A stretch of 50,108 bases of DNA, taken from Clostridium lentum (GTDB lineage: Bacteria > Bacillota > Clostridia > Clostridiales > Clostridiaceae). Below the pieces are notes generated by a model, which did not search any database, was not told where the DNA came from, and saw nothing but the letters and a program-made list of their open reading frames with translations. The stretch's first letter is position 1. Every line of letters starts with the position of its first letter. The stretch is from assembly GCF_014287815.1 (NCBI RefSeq), contig NZ_JACOOQ010000020.1, forward strand, positions 1 to 50,108, given 5' to 3'. The translations under genes were made by a program, and so were the position numbers. Below, in pieces: positions 27,763 to 36,938 of the stretch.

Positions 27763-27792
27763 TTAAATAAGGAATATATGGGGGAGTAGATA

Positions 27793-28089
27793 ATGGAGAA
27801 AAAGGTTGAAAATAGTAAGTTAGAAGATAATAGAGGAAACTTAATTTTAGAATGTAGAAAAAAACTTACTATGACTGGAATAGTTGAAGTAATAAGCTTT
27901 GATGAAGAAAAAATAATGCTAAATACTAAATTAGGTCCTTTAACGATAAAAGGTTTAGGATTAAAAATGAATAAACTAGATGTACAAAATGGTGATGTGA
28001 TCATTGTGGGAGAAATAAGTGCAATGATATATAGTAGCAAGGAGATTAAGAAAGAAAAAGAAAGTATAATTGGAAGGCTATTTAAATAG
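27793..28089 (+). CDS. yabP: sporulation protein YabP
   Basis: A 98-residue protein of the YabP/YqfC family, with the family core ECRKKLTMTGIVEVISFDEEKIML and LGPLTIKGLGLKMNKLDVQNGDVIIVGEI. YabP is required for sporulation in Bacillus; the biochemical role is unknown. The ATG follows GGGGGAG. yabQ begins 8 bases after its stop, which indicates co-transcription. Confidence 0.93.
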   Translation: MEKKVENSKLEDNRGNLILECRKKLTMTGIVEVISFDEEKIMLNTKLGPLTIKGLGLKMNKLDVQNGDVIIVGEISAMIYSSKEIKKEKESIIGRLFK

Positions 28090-28097
28090 GTGAGAGC

Positions 28098-28487
28098 ATG
28101 CCATTACCAATAAATATTCAATTTAGTATAATAGTATATTCGTTTTTATCAGGATTATTAACAGGCGGAATGTTTGATTTATATAGAATTATTAGAGGAA
28201 GCAAGGTACCAAAACCTATCCTTGTTATTGAAGATATATTGTTTAGTATTTTAGCAGCAATGATAGTATTTACATTTTTGTTATATACTGATTATGCTTT
28301 TTTGGGAGCATATGTGTATATATTTATAATTTTGGCAATATTTATTTATATGAAGTTTATTAGTCCAACATTTATTTCTATTGAAAGGTCTATATTTGAT
28401 TTTATTTCAAAAGTAGTAAGAGTATTGCTAAATAATGTATGCTATGCTGCAAAACTGATTTTTTCTTTTATTACAGGAAAAAGATAA
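28098..28487 (+). CDS. yabQ: spore cortex biosynthesis protein YabQ
   Basis: Membrane protein of 129 residues. An N-terminal segment (~8-26), a conserved FDLYRIIRGSK loop and further membrane helices (~40-62 and ~68-86) match YabQ, which sits in the membranes around the forespore and is needed for cortex formation. Its neighbours yabP and divIC are in the same order as in B. subtilis. The ATG at 28098 follows AGGTGAG. Confidence 0.9.
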   Translation: MPLPINIQFSIIVYSFLSGLLTGGMFDLYRIIRGSKVPKPILVIEDILFSILAAMIVFTFLLYTDYAFLGAYVYIFIILAIFIYMKFISPTFISIERSIFDFISKVVRVLLNNVCYAAKLIFSFITGKR

Positions 28488-28503
28488 ATACTCAAAAAAT
28501 TAC

Positions 28504-28532
28504 TTGAATAAAGTAGTTAGAATGTTTAAAAT
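28504..28532 (+). promoter_or_regulatory. predicted sigma-A promoter of divIC
   Basis: TTGAAT (28504-28509) and TAAAAT (28527-28532) with a 17-base spacer, giving divIC vegetative expression separate from the sporulation pair before it. Confidence 0.5.
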
Positions 28533-28565
28533 ATATTTATATTATATAAAAGAAGGTACTATTTT

Positions 28566-28841
28566 ATGAAAAAGAGGCTTACATTAAATAAAGTAATTAT
28601 AATTGTGATTTTTGCTGTATTTATATTTAGTCTGATTAGACAAGGAGTTGCTCTAAAAAGAATTAAAGAAAATCTTTCAGTGGAAAGGCAAAATTTAAAT
28701 CAGCTAAAAGAAGAAAATGAAAAGTTACAAGCCGAAGTTGAAAGTGCTCAATCTAATCATGAGTATATAGAAAAGCTTGCTAGAGAAAGATTAGGGTTAA
28801 TCAAAGATGGTGAGCAAGTTATAGAAAGTTTAGAGCCTTAA
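28566..28841 (+). CDS. divIC: septum formation initiator DivIC (FtsB-like)
   Basis: A 91-residue bitopic protein of the divisome. It has a short cytoplasmic N-terminus, a membrane helix at ~9-25 (VIIIVIFAVFIFSLI), a coiled coil (~33-65, LKEENEKLQAEVESAQ) and the conserved YIEKLARERLGLIKDGEQV end that binds FtsL/DivIB. The position after yabQ is the Bacillus one. The ATG lies behind AAGAAGG. Confidence 0.92.
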   Translation: MKKRLTLNKVIIIVIFAVFIFSLIRQGVALKRIKENLSVERQNLNQLKEENEKLQAEVESAQSNHEYIEKLARERLGLIKDGEQVIESLEP

Positions 28842-28920
28842 GAATAGTATTATTTAAGATTAAAAAGGTTATTATTTTAATAACATATATTAATAAAATT
28901 TAAGGAGGATTCTTTGTAAC

Positions 28921-29325
28921 ATGACCTTAATGGCAGGAAACATATTAGAAGGTACAGTAGTAAATATCACAAATTTTGGAGCTTTTGTAGAAATTGAAGG
29001 AAAAACAGGCTTAGTTCATATATCTGAAGTAGCAGATTCTTTTGTAAAAGATATAAGAGAGCATCTTAATGAACAAGATAAAGTTAAGGTGAAGGTAATA
29101 TCAATAGATGATAATGGAAAGATAAGCTTATCAATAAAGCAAGCAAATGTTGTTAAAAAGTCAGCAAAGCCAGCGGAAATTGAATGGAAACAAGAAAAGA
29201 AAAAAGCTCAATCTGGAGAAAAATTTGAAGATATAATGTCTAGATTCTTAAAAGATAGTGAAGAAAGACAACAAGACTTCAAAAAACATCAAGAATTTAG
29301 AAGCAGAAATAAAAAAGGTTTTTAG
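28921..29325 (+). CDS. yabR: S1-domain RNA-binding protein YabR
   Basis: A 134-residue protein with one S1 domain (residues ~4-75: GNILEGTVVNITNFGAFVEI, GLVHISEVADSFV, VKVKVISIDDNGKISLSIKQ) and a basic, glutamine-rich tail (~80-134). It is related to polyribonucleotide phosphorylase and ribosomal S1 domains and probably binds RNA or ribosomes; its precise role is unknown. The ATG at 28921 lies behind AAGGAGGATTC. It follows divIC as in Bacillus and ends at a terminator before the tRNA genes. Confidence 0.9.
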   Translation: MTLMAGNILEGTVVNITNFGAFVEIEGKTGLVHISEVADSFVKDIREHLNEQDKVKVKVISIDDNGKISLSIKQANVVKKSAKPAEIEWKQEKKKAQSGEKFEDIMSRFLKDSEERQQDFKKHQEFRSRNKKGF

Positions 29326-29362
29326 ATAGAAATATAATATTTTAATTTAATATATAAATAAG

Positions 29363-29386
29363 AACACAGAATTTTTTCTGTGTTTT
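29363..29386 (+). terminator. intrinsic terminator of yabR
   Basis: AACACAGAA pairs with TTCTGTGTT around a T loop, followed by T. Confidence 0.85.
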
Positions 29387-29480
29387 TATTATTAACATAG
29401 GGAAAATATTGTTCTCAAATAGCTATTTTATTAGGGTTACATAAAAAGTCGCAAAAAAATAAAAAAAATAGCGAAAAAAT

Positions 29481-29509
29481 GTTGACACGTTATAAAACAT
29501 AATATATAA
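29481..29509 (+). promoter_or_regulatory. consensus sigma-A promoter of the Leu-fMet-Met tRNA operon
   Basis: TTGACA (29481-29486) and TATAAT (29504-29509) with exactly 17 bases between: a full consensus. A run of A lies upstream (possible UP element), and the leader before the first tRNA is unusually GC-rich (29519-29534). Confidence 0.85.
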
Positions 29510-29548
29510 TTAATTTTGTCGTCAGGCGGCGACGAAAAGTAAGAATAA

Positions 29549-29635
29549 GCTGAAGTGGCGGAACAGGCAGACGCACAGGACTTAAAATCCTGCGGTAGCG
29601 ATACCGTACCGGTTCGATTCCGGTCTTCAGCACCA
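29549..29635 (+). tRNA. tRNA-Leu (TAA), copy 1
   Basis: Acceptor GCTGAAG/CTTCAGC, long class II variable arm, anticodon loop CTTAAAA giving anticodon TAA, and encoded CCA. It reads UUA, the favoured leucine codon in AT-rich genomes. Confidence 0.97.
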
Positions 29636-29657
29636 ATAACTAAATTCAACTTTATAT

Positions 29658-29733
<76 letters not shown>

Positions 29734-29737
29734 TCAT

Positions 29738-29814
29738 GGCGGAATAGCTCAGCTGGCTAGAGCACTCGGTTCATACCCGAGGTGTCGTAGGTTCAAGTCC
29801 TATTTCCGCTACCA
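29738..29814 (+). tRNA. elongator tRNA-Met (CAT), copy 1
   Basis: Anticodon CAT in loop TTCATAC, paired acceptor GGCGGAA/TTCCGCT, and CCA encoded. It resembles elongator Met of Bacillus more than tRNA-Ile2, whose CAT anticodon would be modified; tRNA-Ile2 is not fully excluded. Confidence 0.85.
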
Positions 29815-29819
29815 TATAG

Positions 29820-29906
29820 GCTGAAGTGGCGGAACAGGCAGACGCACAGGACTTAAAATCCTGCGGTAGCGATACCGTACCGGTTCGATTCCGGTCTTCA
29901 GCACCA
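29820..29906 (+). tRNA. tRNA-Leu (TAA), copy 2
   Basis: Identical in sequence to the copy at 29549, including CCA. Confidence 0.97.
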
Positions 29907-29929
29907 AGTTGAATTTAGTTATACAATAT

Positions 29930-30005
<76 letters not shown>

Positions 30006-30011
30006 TAATAT

Positions 30012-30088
30012 GGCGGAATAGCTCAGCTGGCTAGAGCACTCGGTTCATACCCGAGGTGTCGTAGGTTCAAGTCCTATTTCCGCTACCA
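30012..30088 (+). tRNA. elongator tRNA-Met (CAT), copy 2
   Basis: Identical to the copy at 29738. Confidence 0.85.
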
Positions 30089-30093
30089 TATAG

Positions 30094-30180
30094 GCTGAAG
30101 TGGCGGAACAGGCAGACGCACAGGACTTAAAATCCTGCGGTAGCGATACCGTACCGGTTCGATTCCGGTCTTCAGCACCA
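30094..30180 (+). tRNA. tRNA-Leu (TAA), copy 3
   Basis: Third identical tRNA-Leu, ending with CCA directly against the terminator hairpin. Confidence 0.97.
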
Positions 30181-30213
30181 AGAGATTCAAATTTTATTTG
30201 AGTCTCTTTTTTC
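30181..30213 (+). terminator. intrinsic terminator of the tRNA operon
   Basis: AGAGATTCAAA pairs with TTTGAGTCTCT (one G-T), then six T. The stem starts immediately after the last CCA. Confidence 0.9.
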
Positions 30214-30370
30214 TTTTCATAAAAATAATAAAAAATAGATAATTACGACAAAAAGTATTTATTTAAAGAAGAAAAAATATGAATATAAAAGAAATAAAAT
30301 AAAAAAACTAGCATGATAAAATGAAAATGGAAAATTAATGTCTTACGAAAAAAATACTGGAAAACACTAA

Positions 30371-30403
30371 ATGACATAATAATTTAATGGTAAATGATAT
30401 CAT
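30371..30403 (+). promoter_or_regulatory. 21-bp-spaced, Spo0A-type promoter of spoIIE
   Basis: ATGACA (30371-30376) and TATCAT (30398-30403) are 21 bases apart, the same unusual spacing as in the Spo0A-activated sigma-A promoter of B. subtilis spoIIE. Near-matches to the 0A box TGNCGAA lie at 30343-30349 (TTACGAA) and, reversed, at 30244-30250. Confidence 0.5.
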
Positions 30404-30433
30404 TAAGTTATTGTTAAGAAAGGTGTGATTGAA

Positions 30434-32818
30434 ATGCAATATGATGCAGGGGTTTCGGTATATAAGAGAATTGATAGTAAAAAAGATAGAATTACTAAAT
30501 ATAAATTAACAGCAGCTAAAATTATACTTATATTATTATGCGGATTTATGTTAAGTAGGGTAAAGTTTAGAGTGGTGGATGGATTGACTATTACACCTTT
30601 TGGTATGGCATTTTTGATTTCAGTTATAAATAAAAGAAGAAGTAAAGAGACTATAATTGCTTTTTTTGGAGTGATTATAGGGGGGTTAAGTGTTTATAGT
30701 AATGATGCTGATTCATATGTATATCCTATTTTAGCAATTTCAATACTATTGATTTTCTATATAGCAGATAAAGCAGGGAGAAGAATTAAGACTAATAATA
30801 TATGTATAATATGTGTAGTAGAATTCTTAATAATTGAAAGTATTTTTGGTAGTCAAGGTTTATCTGTTAATATAGCCTTTGCATTAATTGAAAGCTTAAG
30901 CATAATACCAGTATTTTATGTTGTTAATTATGGCATAAGTTGTTTAGATGAAATAAAGCATAATTATTTTTTTAATATGGAAGAATTGATAAGTATGGCC
31001 ATAGTATTATGCTTAATGGTTGCAGGGATTGGAAATATTGCTTGCTTCGGTGTAAGTATAAGAAATATCGCAGCTTTGGCTATTATAATAGTAATAGCAT
31101 ATGCAGGAGGAGCATCAATAGGAACAGTTATTGGAGTAACCATGGGAATAATCGTAGGTGTAACCAGTAAAAATATATTACTTTTTATAAGTTTATATAG
31201 TTGTTGTGGGCTAGTTGTTGGTGTGTTTAAAGAAACTGGTAAAATATTTTCGGCTTTGGCGTATTTAATTGTAAGTTCAATAATAGTAGGATATTCAGTA
31301 ACAATAAATATATATGGAGCAGTGGAAATAGCAGTGCCAGCAGTGATTATGTTGTTAACTCCAGCCAAGTTTATAGAGGGTATTTTGCAGGAATTAAGTA
31401 ATGAAGAAAAAAATAGGATAATAAATGAAGCACAGATAGATGGAGTTAAGAGTGAATTTGTAGAAAGAATAGAAAACTTAAAAAAAATATTAGATAGATT
31501 ATCTAAATCTATGAATAAATTATCAGGAAATCATAAGTTGTTAGTAAAAGATAAAAGCTCAGCTATGATAGAGAATCTTGCAGATCGAGTATGTAGTAAT
31601 TGTGAAATGAACAGCAAGTGTTGGGGAAAGGAATTAAATAAAACTTTCTTTGAATTTTCAGAACTCATTGAGATGTTCGAACAAGGAAAAGGAAAGATAA
31701 ATAAAAACCTTAAAGAAAATTGTGTTAAAAGTAATACTTTAATTAAGAGTTGTGAGGAATTTTATAATACTACTACTGTTAATGAAGTCTTAAAAGAAAG
31801 AATGGGTGAAGGAAGACAACTTATTGCAGAAAATATTGCTGGCATATCTCAGGCGATGGATGATGTAATAAAGGAATTTACAAGAGATGTAGATAATTGT
31901 TATGAGCTGGATAAAGTCCTTAAGAAAGCTCTGTCTAGAAAAAATATAGCATATAAGAATATATATTCTTATACTGATAAAAAGGGCAGGTTAAAGATTA
32001 AAATGCTTATGGAAAATTGCTATGGAGAAAATATATGTGGAAAAGCAATACTTCCTATTTTAAAGGAAGTTTTAAGAGTACCTTTTTCTATAAGTGATGA
32101 AGGTTGCAGGATAAATCCAGAAACTAATGAGTGTTCAGTGGTTATTGAAGAAAGTCCTAAGTATCATATGTTATCATATGTGGCATCAATACCAAAAGAT
32201 GGAGAAAAATTTTCAGGAGATAGTTTTAATTTTGGTAAAAATAAAAATGGAATTTATGTAATAGCTTTAAGTGATGGTATGGGATCAGGTCCTGATGCAG
32301 GGTTAGAAAGTAGTGTTGCCATAGATATAATTGATGAATTTATAAAATGTGGATATGATGAAGAAATAGCTATAAAAGCTATAAATTCAATTATGAATAT
32401 GAAATTTAGTGAAGATGAAAAATTTACAACATTAGACATGTCCATGGTTGATTTATATAGCGGAGAACTTTCAGTTATAAAAGCAGGGGCAGTGGCAACG
32501 TTTATAAAGAGGTATGAAGATGTTCAGGTAATAAGTGATAATTCATTACCTTTTGGAGCTGTGGAAGAAATTGAATACAAGAAGAAGAAAAAGAAGTTAA
32601 AGCATGGAGATATTGTTATAACCATCAGTGATGGAATTTTAGATGTAGATAAAAATAATATTGGTGATTATTCATGGTTGAGGACTTATTTAGAGAAGGC
32701 AACAACTAATCCTGAGCAATTATCAAGAGATATCTTAGATAAGGCAAAAGAATTAAGTAATGGAAAGGTAATGGATGATATGACAGTAGTGGTATCAAAA
32801 TTATATTCATTATATTAA
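30434..32818 (+). CDS. spoIIE: stage II sporulation protein E (PP2C-type serine phosphatase)
   Basis: Dephosphorylates SpoIIAA, which frees sigma-F in the forespore, and helps place the polar septum. Residues ~20-300 hold about ten membrane helices. The middle (~310-570) is a cytoplasmic region with a Cys cluster (VCSNCEMNSKCWGKE). The C-terminal ~220 residues are the PP2C domain, with the metal site in ALSDGMGSGPDAG and the later TLDMSMVDLYSGEL, ISDGILD and DDMTVVV. The start is the ATG at 30434 behind AAAGGTG; a GTG three codons upstream overlaps that site. It stands alone, as expected for a sporulation-controlled gene. Confidence 0.96.
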   Translation: MQYDAGVSVYKRIDSKKDRITKYKLTAAKIILILLCGFMLSRVKFRVVDGLTITPFGMAFLISVINKRRSKETIIAFFGVIIGGLSVYSNDADSYVYPILAISILLIFYIADKAGRRIKTNNICIICVVEFLIIESIFGSQGLSVNIAFALIESLSIIPVFYVVNYGISCLDEIKHNYFFNMEELISMAIVLCLMVAGIGNIACFGVSIRNIAALAIIIVIAYAGGASIGTVIGVTMGIIVGVTSKNILLFISLYSCCGLVVGVFKETGKIFSALAYLIVSSIIVGYSVTINIYGAVEIAVPAVIMLLTPAKFIEGILQELSNEEKNRIINEAQIDGVKSEFVERIENLKKILDRLSKSMNKLSGNHKLLVKDKSSAMIENLADRVCSNCEMNSKCWGKELNKTFFEFSELIEMFEQGKGKINKNLKENCVKSNTLIKSCEEFYNTTTVNEVLKERMGEGRQLIAENIAGISQAMDDVIKEFTRDVDNCYELDKVLKKALSRKNIAYKNIYSYTDKKGRLKIKMLMENCYGENICGKAILPILKEVLRVPFSISDEGCRINPETNECSVVIEESPKYHMLSYVASIPKDGEKFSGDSFNFGKNKNGIYVIALSDGMGSGPDAGLESSVAIDIIDEFIKCGYDEEIAIKAINSIMNMKFSEDEKFTTLDMSMVDLYSGELSVIKAGAVATFIKRYEDVQVISDNSLPFGAVEEIEYKKKKKKLKHGDIVITISDGILDVDKNNIGDYSWLRTYLEKATTNPEQLSRDILDKAKELSNGKVMDDMTVVVSKLYSLY

Positions 32819-32842
32819 AAGAGGGGATTAGTCCCTTCTTTA
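32817..32842 (+). terminator. probable terminator of spoIIE
   Basis: AAAGAGGGGA and TCCCTTCTTT can pair with one bulge around TTAG, and a T-rich tail follows. Confidence 0.6.
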
Positions 32843-32865
32843 ATATTTTATATTAGATTTATATA

Positions 32866-32894
32866 TTTACTTTAAAAAAATGTAAAGGTATTAT
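32866..32894 (+). promoter_or_regulatory. predicted sigma-A promoter of tilS-hpt-ftsH
   Basis: TTTACT (32866-32871) and TATTAT (32889-32894) with a 17-base spacer. Confidence 0.45.
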
Positions 32895-32931
32895 TAAGGA
32901 TGAAAATATAAAGCAAAGTAGGGGATATAAA

Positions 32932-34326
32932 GTGATTAAAAAAGTTAAATATTTCATTATAGATAATAACATGATAAAGGCAGAAGAAAAAATACTAGTA
33001 GCTTTGTCTGGTGGTCCAGATTCAGTTTGTCTTTTACATATATTGTATAGCCTTAAAGAAAAGTTAAATATAAAGTTAGGTGCTATACATATAAATCATA
33101 TGCTTAGAGGAGAAGAAGCACTTAAAGACGAAAGATATGTAAATGATATCTGTGAAAAATTAAGAATAGACTGCTATATAGAGAGAATAGACATAAACAA
33201 AGTAGCCAGTGAAAATAGTATATCTCTAGAAATGGCTGGTAGAGAAGAACGTTATAAGGCATTTCAAAAAATAAAAGAAAAATACGGATATGATAAAATT
33301 GCTGTAGCTCATAATGCAAATGATCAAGCAGAAACAATACTTATGCGTATGATGAGAGGAACTGGTTTAGAAGGATTAGTAGGTATAAAGGCTGTAAGGG
33401 AAGGAGGAATAATCAGACCTATACTTTGTTTAAATCGTAGTGAGATAGAAAGCTATTGTGCAGAAAATCATTTAATGCCAAGAATAGATAAAAGTAACAT
33501 GGAGAGAATTTATAGCAGAAATAAAGTGAGACTGGATATACTTCCTTATATGAAAGAAAACTTTAATAAGGATATTATAGATACTTTGAATAGGATGGCA
33601 TTAATATTAAGCAAGGATAATGAATATATTGAAGAGCAGTCTAATAAATGTTATGAAGAGTATTGTAAATGCACAAATCATAAGATAGTTATAGAACAAA
33701 ATCTTTTTGTAAAAGAAAAAGAAGCAATAGTAACGAGAGTGATAAAGCGAGCTTTTAAAGAAATATCCAAAAGTCATCAAAATTTTGAAATGAAACATAT
33801 ATATGATGTCATTGATTTATATAATAAAGGAACAGGAAAAAGTATAAATTTAACTAATAGTATCATAGCTGAAAATACTTATGGAGATATTATATTTAAG
33901 AAGAAAAATAATATGAAAATCACTAAAGAAGAAAGTGAAGTCTCTATTATGAAAGAAAGTGTAATTGAAGAAATCAAATTTAAAAATTACATGATTAAAA
34001 TGGAGGTAATAGATAGAGAAAAAAACGTAGAATTTTCCAATAATGCCTTAATAAAACTTTTTGATTATGATAAGATAGAAGAGAGAATTGTAATTAGGAA
34101 TAGAAAAGATGGAGATAAGATGAAACCTTTAGGGATAAAGGGTACAAAGAAACTAAAGGATATCTTTATTAATCTTAAAGTTCCTAGAGAGGAAAGAGAC
34201 GTTATTCCACTTATATGCTTTGATGATGAAATAGCTTGGATAGTTGGGTATAAGGTTTCTGAAAGTTTTAAAATTACAAAAAGTACTAAGAGAGTGCTGA
34301 AAATATCTTTTGAAGGGAAGGAATAA
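32932..34326 (+). CDS. tilS: tRNA(Ile)-lysidine synthetase
   Basis: Modifies C34 of tRNA-Ile2 (CAT) to lysidine so that it reads AUA; essential. The N-terminal PP-loop ATPase domain has LVALSGGPDSVCLLHIL (residues ~23-39), HINHMLRGEEA and AHNANDQAETILMRMMRGTGLEGL. The C-terminal TilS domains include RNRKDGDKMKPLGIKGTKKLKDIF. It has 464 residues, normal. GTG at 32932 is the likely start, behind GGGGATATAAA. hpt starts 6 bases after the stop. The order tilS-hpt-ftsH is conserved in Firmicutes. Confidence 0.95.
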   Translation: MIKKVKYFIIDNNMIKAEEKILVALSGGPDSVCLLHILYSLKEKLNIKLGAIHINHMLRGEEALKDERYVNDICEKLRIDCYIERIDINKVASENSISLEMAGREERYKAFQKIKEKYGYDKIAVAHNANDQAETILMRMMRGTGLEGLVGIKAVREGGIIRPILCLNRSEIESYCAENHLMPRIDKSNMERIYSRNKVRLDILPYMKENFNKDIIDTLNRMALILSKDNEYIEEQSNKCYEEYCKCTNHKIVIEQNLFVKEKEAIVTRVIKRAFKEISKSHQNFEMKHIYDVIDLYNKGTGKSINLTNSIIAENTYGDIIFKKKNNMKITKEESEVSIMKESVIEEIKFKNYMIKMEVIDREKNVEFSNNALIKLFDYDKIEERIVIRNRKDGDKMKPLGIKGTKKLKDIFINLKVPREERDVIPLICFDDEIAWIVGYKVSESFKITKSTKRVLKISFEGKE

Positions 34327-34331
34327 GTATT

Positions 34332-34868
34332 ATGAAAGAAGGCATTAAGGAAATTTTATTTAGTGAAGAGGAGATTAGTATAAGAACTAAAGAATTGGCT
34401 AAAATTATTGACGAGGATTATAAGGGGAAAGACTTATTGCTTGTAGGAGTTTTAAAAGGTTCAGTAGTCTTTATATCAGAATTACTAAAGAGATTACATA
34501 ATCCTTGTGAAATAGATTTTATGGCAATATCTACTTATGGAAAGGAATCAAAAAGTAGTGGCGTAGTAAAAATACTTAAGGATTTAGATAGAAGTATAGA
34601 AGGAAAAGAAGTATTGATTGTAGAAGATATAGTTGATAGCGGCATTACATTGAAATATTTAATGTCTTATTTAAGTAGTAAAGGTGCATCTTCAGTAGAA
34701 ATTGTTACATTATTAAATAAATCTGCTAGAAGAGCTGTAAATGTTAATGTAAAGTATATAGGTTTTGAAGCACCAGATGGATTTTTAGTAGGATATGGTT
34801 TAGATTATGCTGAAAAGTATAGAAATTTACCTTTTATAGGTATATTAAAAGAAGAAATATATAGTTAA
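34332..34868 (+). CDS. hpt: hypoxanthine phosphoribosyltransferase
   Basis: Purine salvage: hypoxanthine or guanine plus PRPP gives IMP or GMP. The PRPP-binding motif VLIVEDIVDSGITL is at residues ~96-109; an early GVLKGSVVF loop and a C-terminal FLVGYGLDYAEKYRNLPFIG are also typical. It has 178 residues, normal. The ATG is just 6 bases after tilS; ftsH begins 29 bases later. In B. subtilis HprT also binds TilS and FtsH regulators; that is not testable here. Confidence 0.96.
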   Translation: MKEGIKEILFSEEEISIRTKELAKIIDEDYKGKDLLLVGVLKGSVVFISELLKRLHNPCEIDFMAISTYGKESKSSGVVKILKDLDRSIEGKEVLIVEDIVDSGITLKYLMSYLSSKGASSVEIVTLLNKSARRAVNVNVKYIGFEAPDGFLVGYGLDYAEKYRNLPFIGILKEEIYS

Positions 34869-34896
34869 AAAGTACTAGATGAAAGGGGGGCCTTGG

Positions 34897-36702
34897 ATGA
34901 AAAAATATTCAAGTGCAACTATTTGGATAATAGGATTGTTGTTGTTTTTTGCAATAGCAACTTTCATGCTTGATGGAAGCAGTGTGTCAAATAGAATGGT
35001 ATATAGTGATTTTCAACAAAAGTGGATTAATGATCAGGTTGAAAGTATAAATGTAAATTCTGATAAGATGACTATTGAGGTAACAACACGGGATGAAAAT
35101 AAGTATACGGTATATGCACCAAGTTCTATGATTGAATTTTTAAATGAACAATATCCTAAAGATGATATTAAAATAGAATATGTTGCACCGTCTAATAGCA
35201 GTATATGGGTAAGTCTACTTCCTACTATAATGATAATTATATTGTTTGTAGTATTTATCTTCTTCTTTACACAACAGTCACAGGGTGGAGGAAGCAGTGG
35301 AAGAGGAGTAATGAACTTTGGAAAAAGCAAAGCTAAGATGGTTACTCCTGATAATAAGAGGGTAACTTTTGATGATGTAGCAGGAGCTGATGAAGAAAAA
35401 GCAGAATTAGAAGAGATTGTTGACTTTTTAAAGCAACCAGCAAGATATGTAGAAATGGGAGCAAGAATTCCTAAAGGAGTTTTATTGGTTGGGCCTCCAG
35501 GTACTGGGAAAACACTTCTAGCAAAAGCAATAGCTGGAGAAGCAGGAGTACCTTTCTTTAGTATTTCAGGATCAGATTTTGTTGAAATGTTTGTTGGTGT
35601 TGGTGCATCAAGAGTAAGGGATTTATTTGAACAGGCTAAAAAAAATTCTCCATCATTAATATTTATAGATGAAATAGATGCTGTGGGAAGACAAAGAGGT
35701 GCTGGTCTTGGTGGAGGACATGATGAAAGAGAACAGACATTAAATCAATTACTAGTAGAAATGGATGGTTTTGGAGCTAATGAAGGTATTATAATGATAG
35801 CTGCTACTAATAGGCCTGATATATTAGATCCGGCTCTTTTAAGACCAGGAAGATTTGATAGACAAATAATGGTTGGTAGACCTGATAGAAAAGGTAGAGA
35901 AGCTGTATTAGAAGTTCATACTAAGAAAAAGCCGTTAGACAACGATGTTAGTTTGGATGTTCTAGCAAAAAGAACTCCAGGATTTAGTGGAGCTGATTTA
36001 GAAAATCTAGCGAATGAAGCTGCACTTTTAGCTGTTAGGAAGAACAAAAAGAAAATAGGCATGGATGAATTTGAAGAAGCTATAACAAGAGTAATAGCAG
36101 GGCCAGAAAAGAAAAGTAGGACAATAAGTGAACATGATAGGAAGCTTACTGCTTATCATGAAGCAGGTCATGCTGTAGTAATGAAATGCTTAAAAAATTC
36201 AGATCCTGTGCATGAAATAAGTATAATTCCAAGAGGTATGGCTGGTGGATATACAATGCATCTTCCAACAGAGGATAGGACATATACATCAAAAGAAAAG
36301 TTATTAGATGAAATGGTTGGACTTTTAGGTGGTCGTGTGGCTGAAAAACTAATTTTAGGAGATATAAGTACAGGTGCTAAGAATGATATTGATAGAGCAA
36401 GTTCCATTGCCAGAGCTATGGTTATGGAATATGGTATGAGTGATAAAATAGGAACTATATCATATGGTAGTGATAGCAATGAAGTATTTTTAGGTAGAGA
36501 TTTAGGAAGAGGAAGAAACTTCAGTGAAGAAGTAGGAGCAATGATAGATAAGGAAATTAAGAGTTTAATTAGTAATGCTTATAATACTGCTGAAGAGTTA
36601 TTAAAGAAAAATGTTAATAAGCTACATGCAGTAGCTAGTACTTTGTTAGAAAAAGAAAAAATTGATGGCAAGGAGTTTGAAGAAATTTTTGATGCCAACT
36701 AA
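34897..36702 (+). CDS. ftsH: ATP-dependent zinc metalloprotease FtsH
   Basis: Membrane-anchored AAA+ protease that degrades misfolded membrane and regulatory proteins. Two membrane segments (~5-24 and ~107-127) flank a small external domain. Walker A GPPGTGKT is at 199-206, [11 protein letters not shown] is Walker B, and the second region of homology has RPGRFDRQI. Zinc site HEAGH is at 421-425. It has 601 residues. The ATG at 34897 is preferred over the in-frame ATG at 34879 because the GGGGGG ribosome-binding run lies between them. Confidence 0.96.
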   Translation: MKKYSSATIWIIGLLLFFAIATFMLDGSSVSNRMVYSDFQQKWINDQVESINVNSDKMTIEVTTRDENKYTVYAPSSMIEFLNEQYPKDDIKIEYVAPSNSSIWVSLLPTIMIIILFVVFIFFFTQQSQGGGSSGRGVMNFGKSKAKMVTPDNKRVTFDDVAGADEEKAELEEIVDFLKQPARYVEMGARIPKGVLLVGPPGTGKTLLAKAIAGEAGVPFFSISGSDFVEMFVGVGASRVRDLFEQAKKNSPSLIFIDEIDAVGRQRGAGLGGGHDEREQTLNQLLVEMDGFGANEGIIMIAATNRPDILDPALLRPGRFDRQIMVGRPDRKGREAVLEVHTKKKPLDNDVSLDVLAKRTPGFSGADLENLANEAALLAVRKNKKKIGMDEFEEAITRVIAGPEKKSRTISEHDRKLTAYHEAGHAVVMKCLKNSDPVHEISIIPRGMAGGYTMHLPTEDRTYTSKEKLLDEMVGLLGGRVAEKLILGDISTGAKNDIDRASSIARAMVMEYGMSDKIGTISYGSDSNEVFLGRDLGRGRNFSEEVGAMIDKEIKSLISNAYNTAEELLKKNVNKLHAVASTLLEKEKIDGKEFEEIFDAN

Positions 36703-36710
36703 AAGTAATG

Positions 36711-36751
36711 AGCTATATCAGGATATATTTTGATATAGCTTATTTTTTTAA
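36711..36751 (+). terminator. intrinsic terminator of ftsH
   Basis: AGCTATATCA pairs perfectly with TGATATAGCT across a ten-base loop, then T-rich sequence. Confidence 0.85.
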
Positions 36752-36893
36752 GAGAAATTTTAAAATAATAAAGAAAAGACATACATTATATTTTTAAATA
36801 TATAAAAAGAGTAATAAGAATCAATAAAATACGAAAAATATTATAAAAACTAACAATAATATTCGATTTGGTGTTTTAAATATTTTTTTTCAA

Positions 36894-36902
36894 TGATATA
36901 AT
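36894..36902 (+). promoter_or_regulatory. extended -10 promoter of fhs
   Basis: TGATATAAT matches the extended -10 consensus exactly, 36 bases before the gene. No -35 match. The rest of 36752-36893 is plain AT-rich DNA. Confidence 0.5.
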
Positions 36903-36938
36903 TAATTATAAAGTTAATTAGTAGTGGAGGTATACTAA

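Noticed and set aside
30393..30404. AATGATATCATT palindrome before spoIIE as an operator
   Set aside because: It overlaps the -10 box and is an AT-rich 12-mer that may occur by chance; the 21-bp promoter reading explains the region better.
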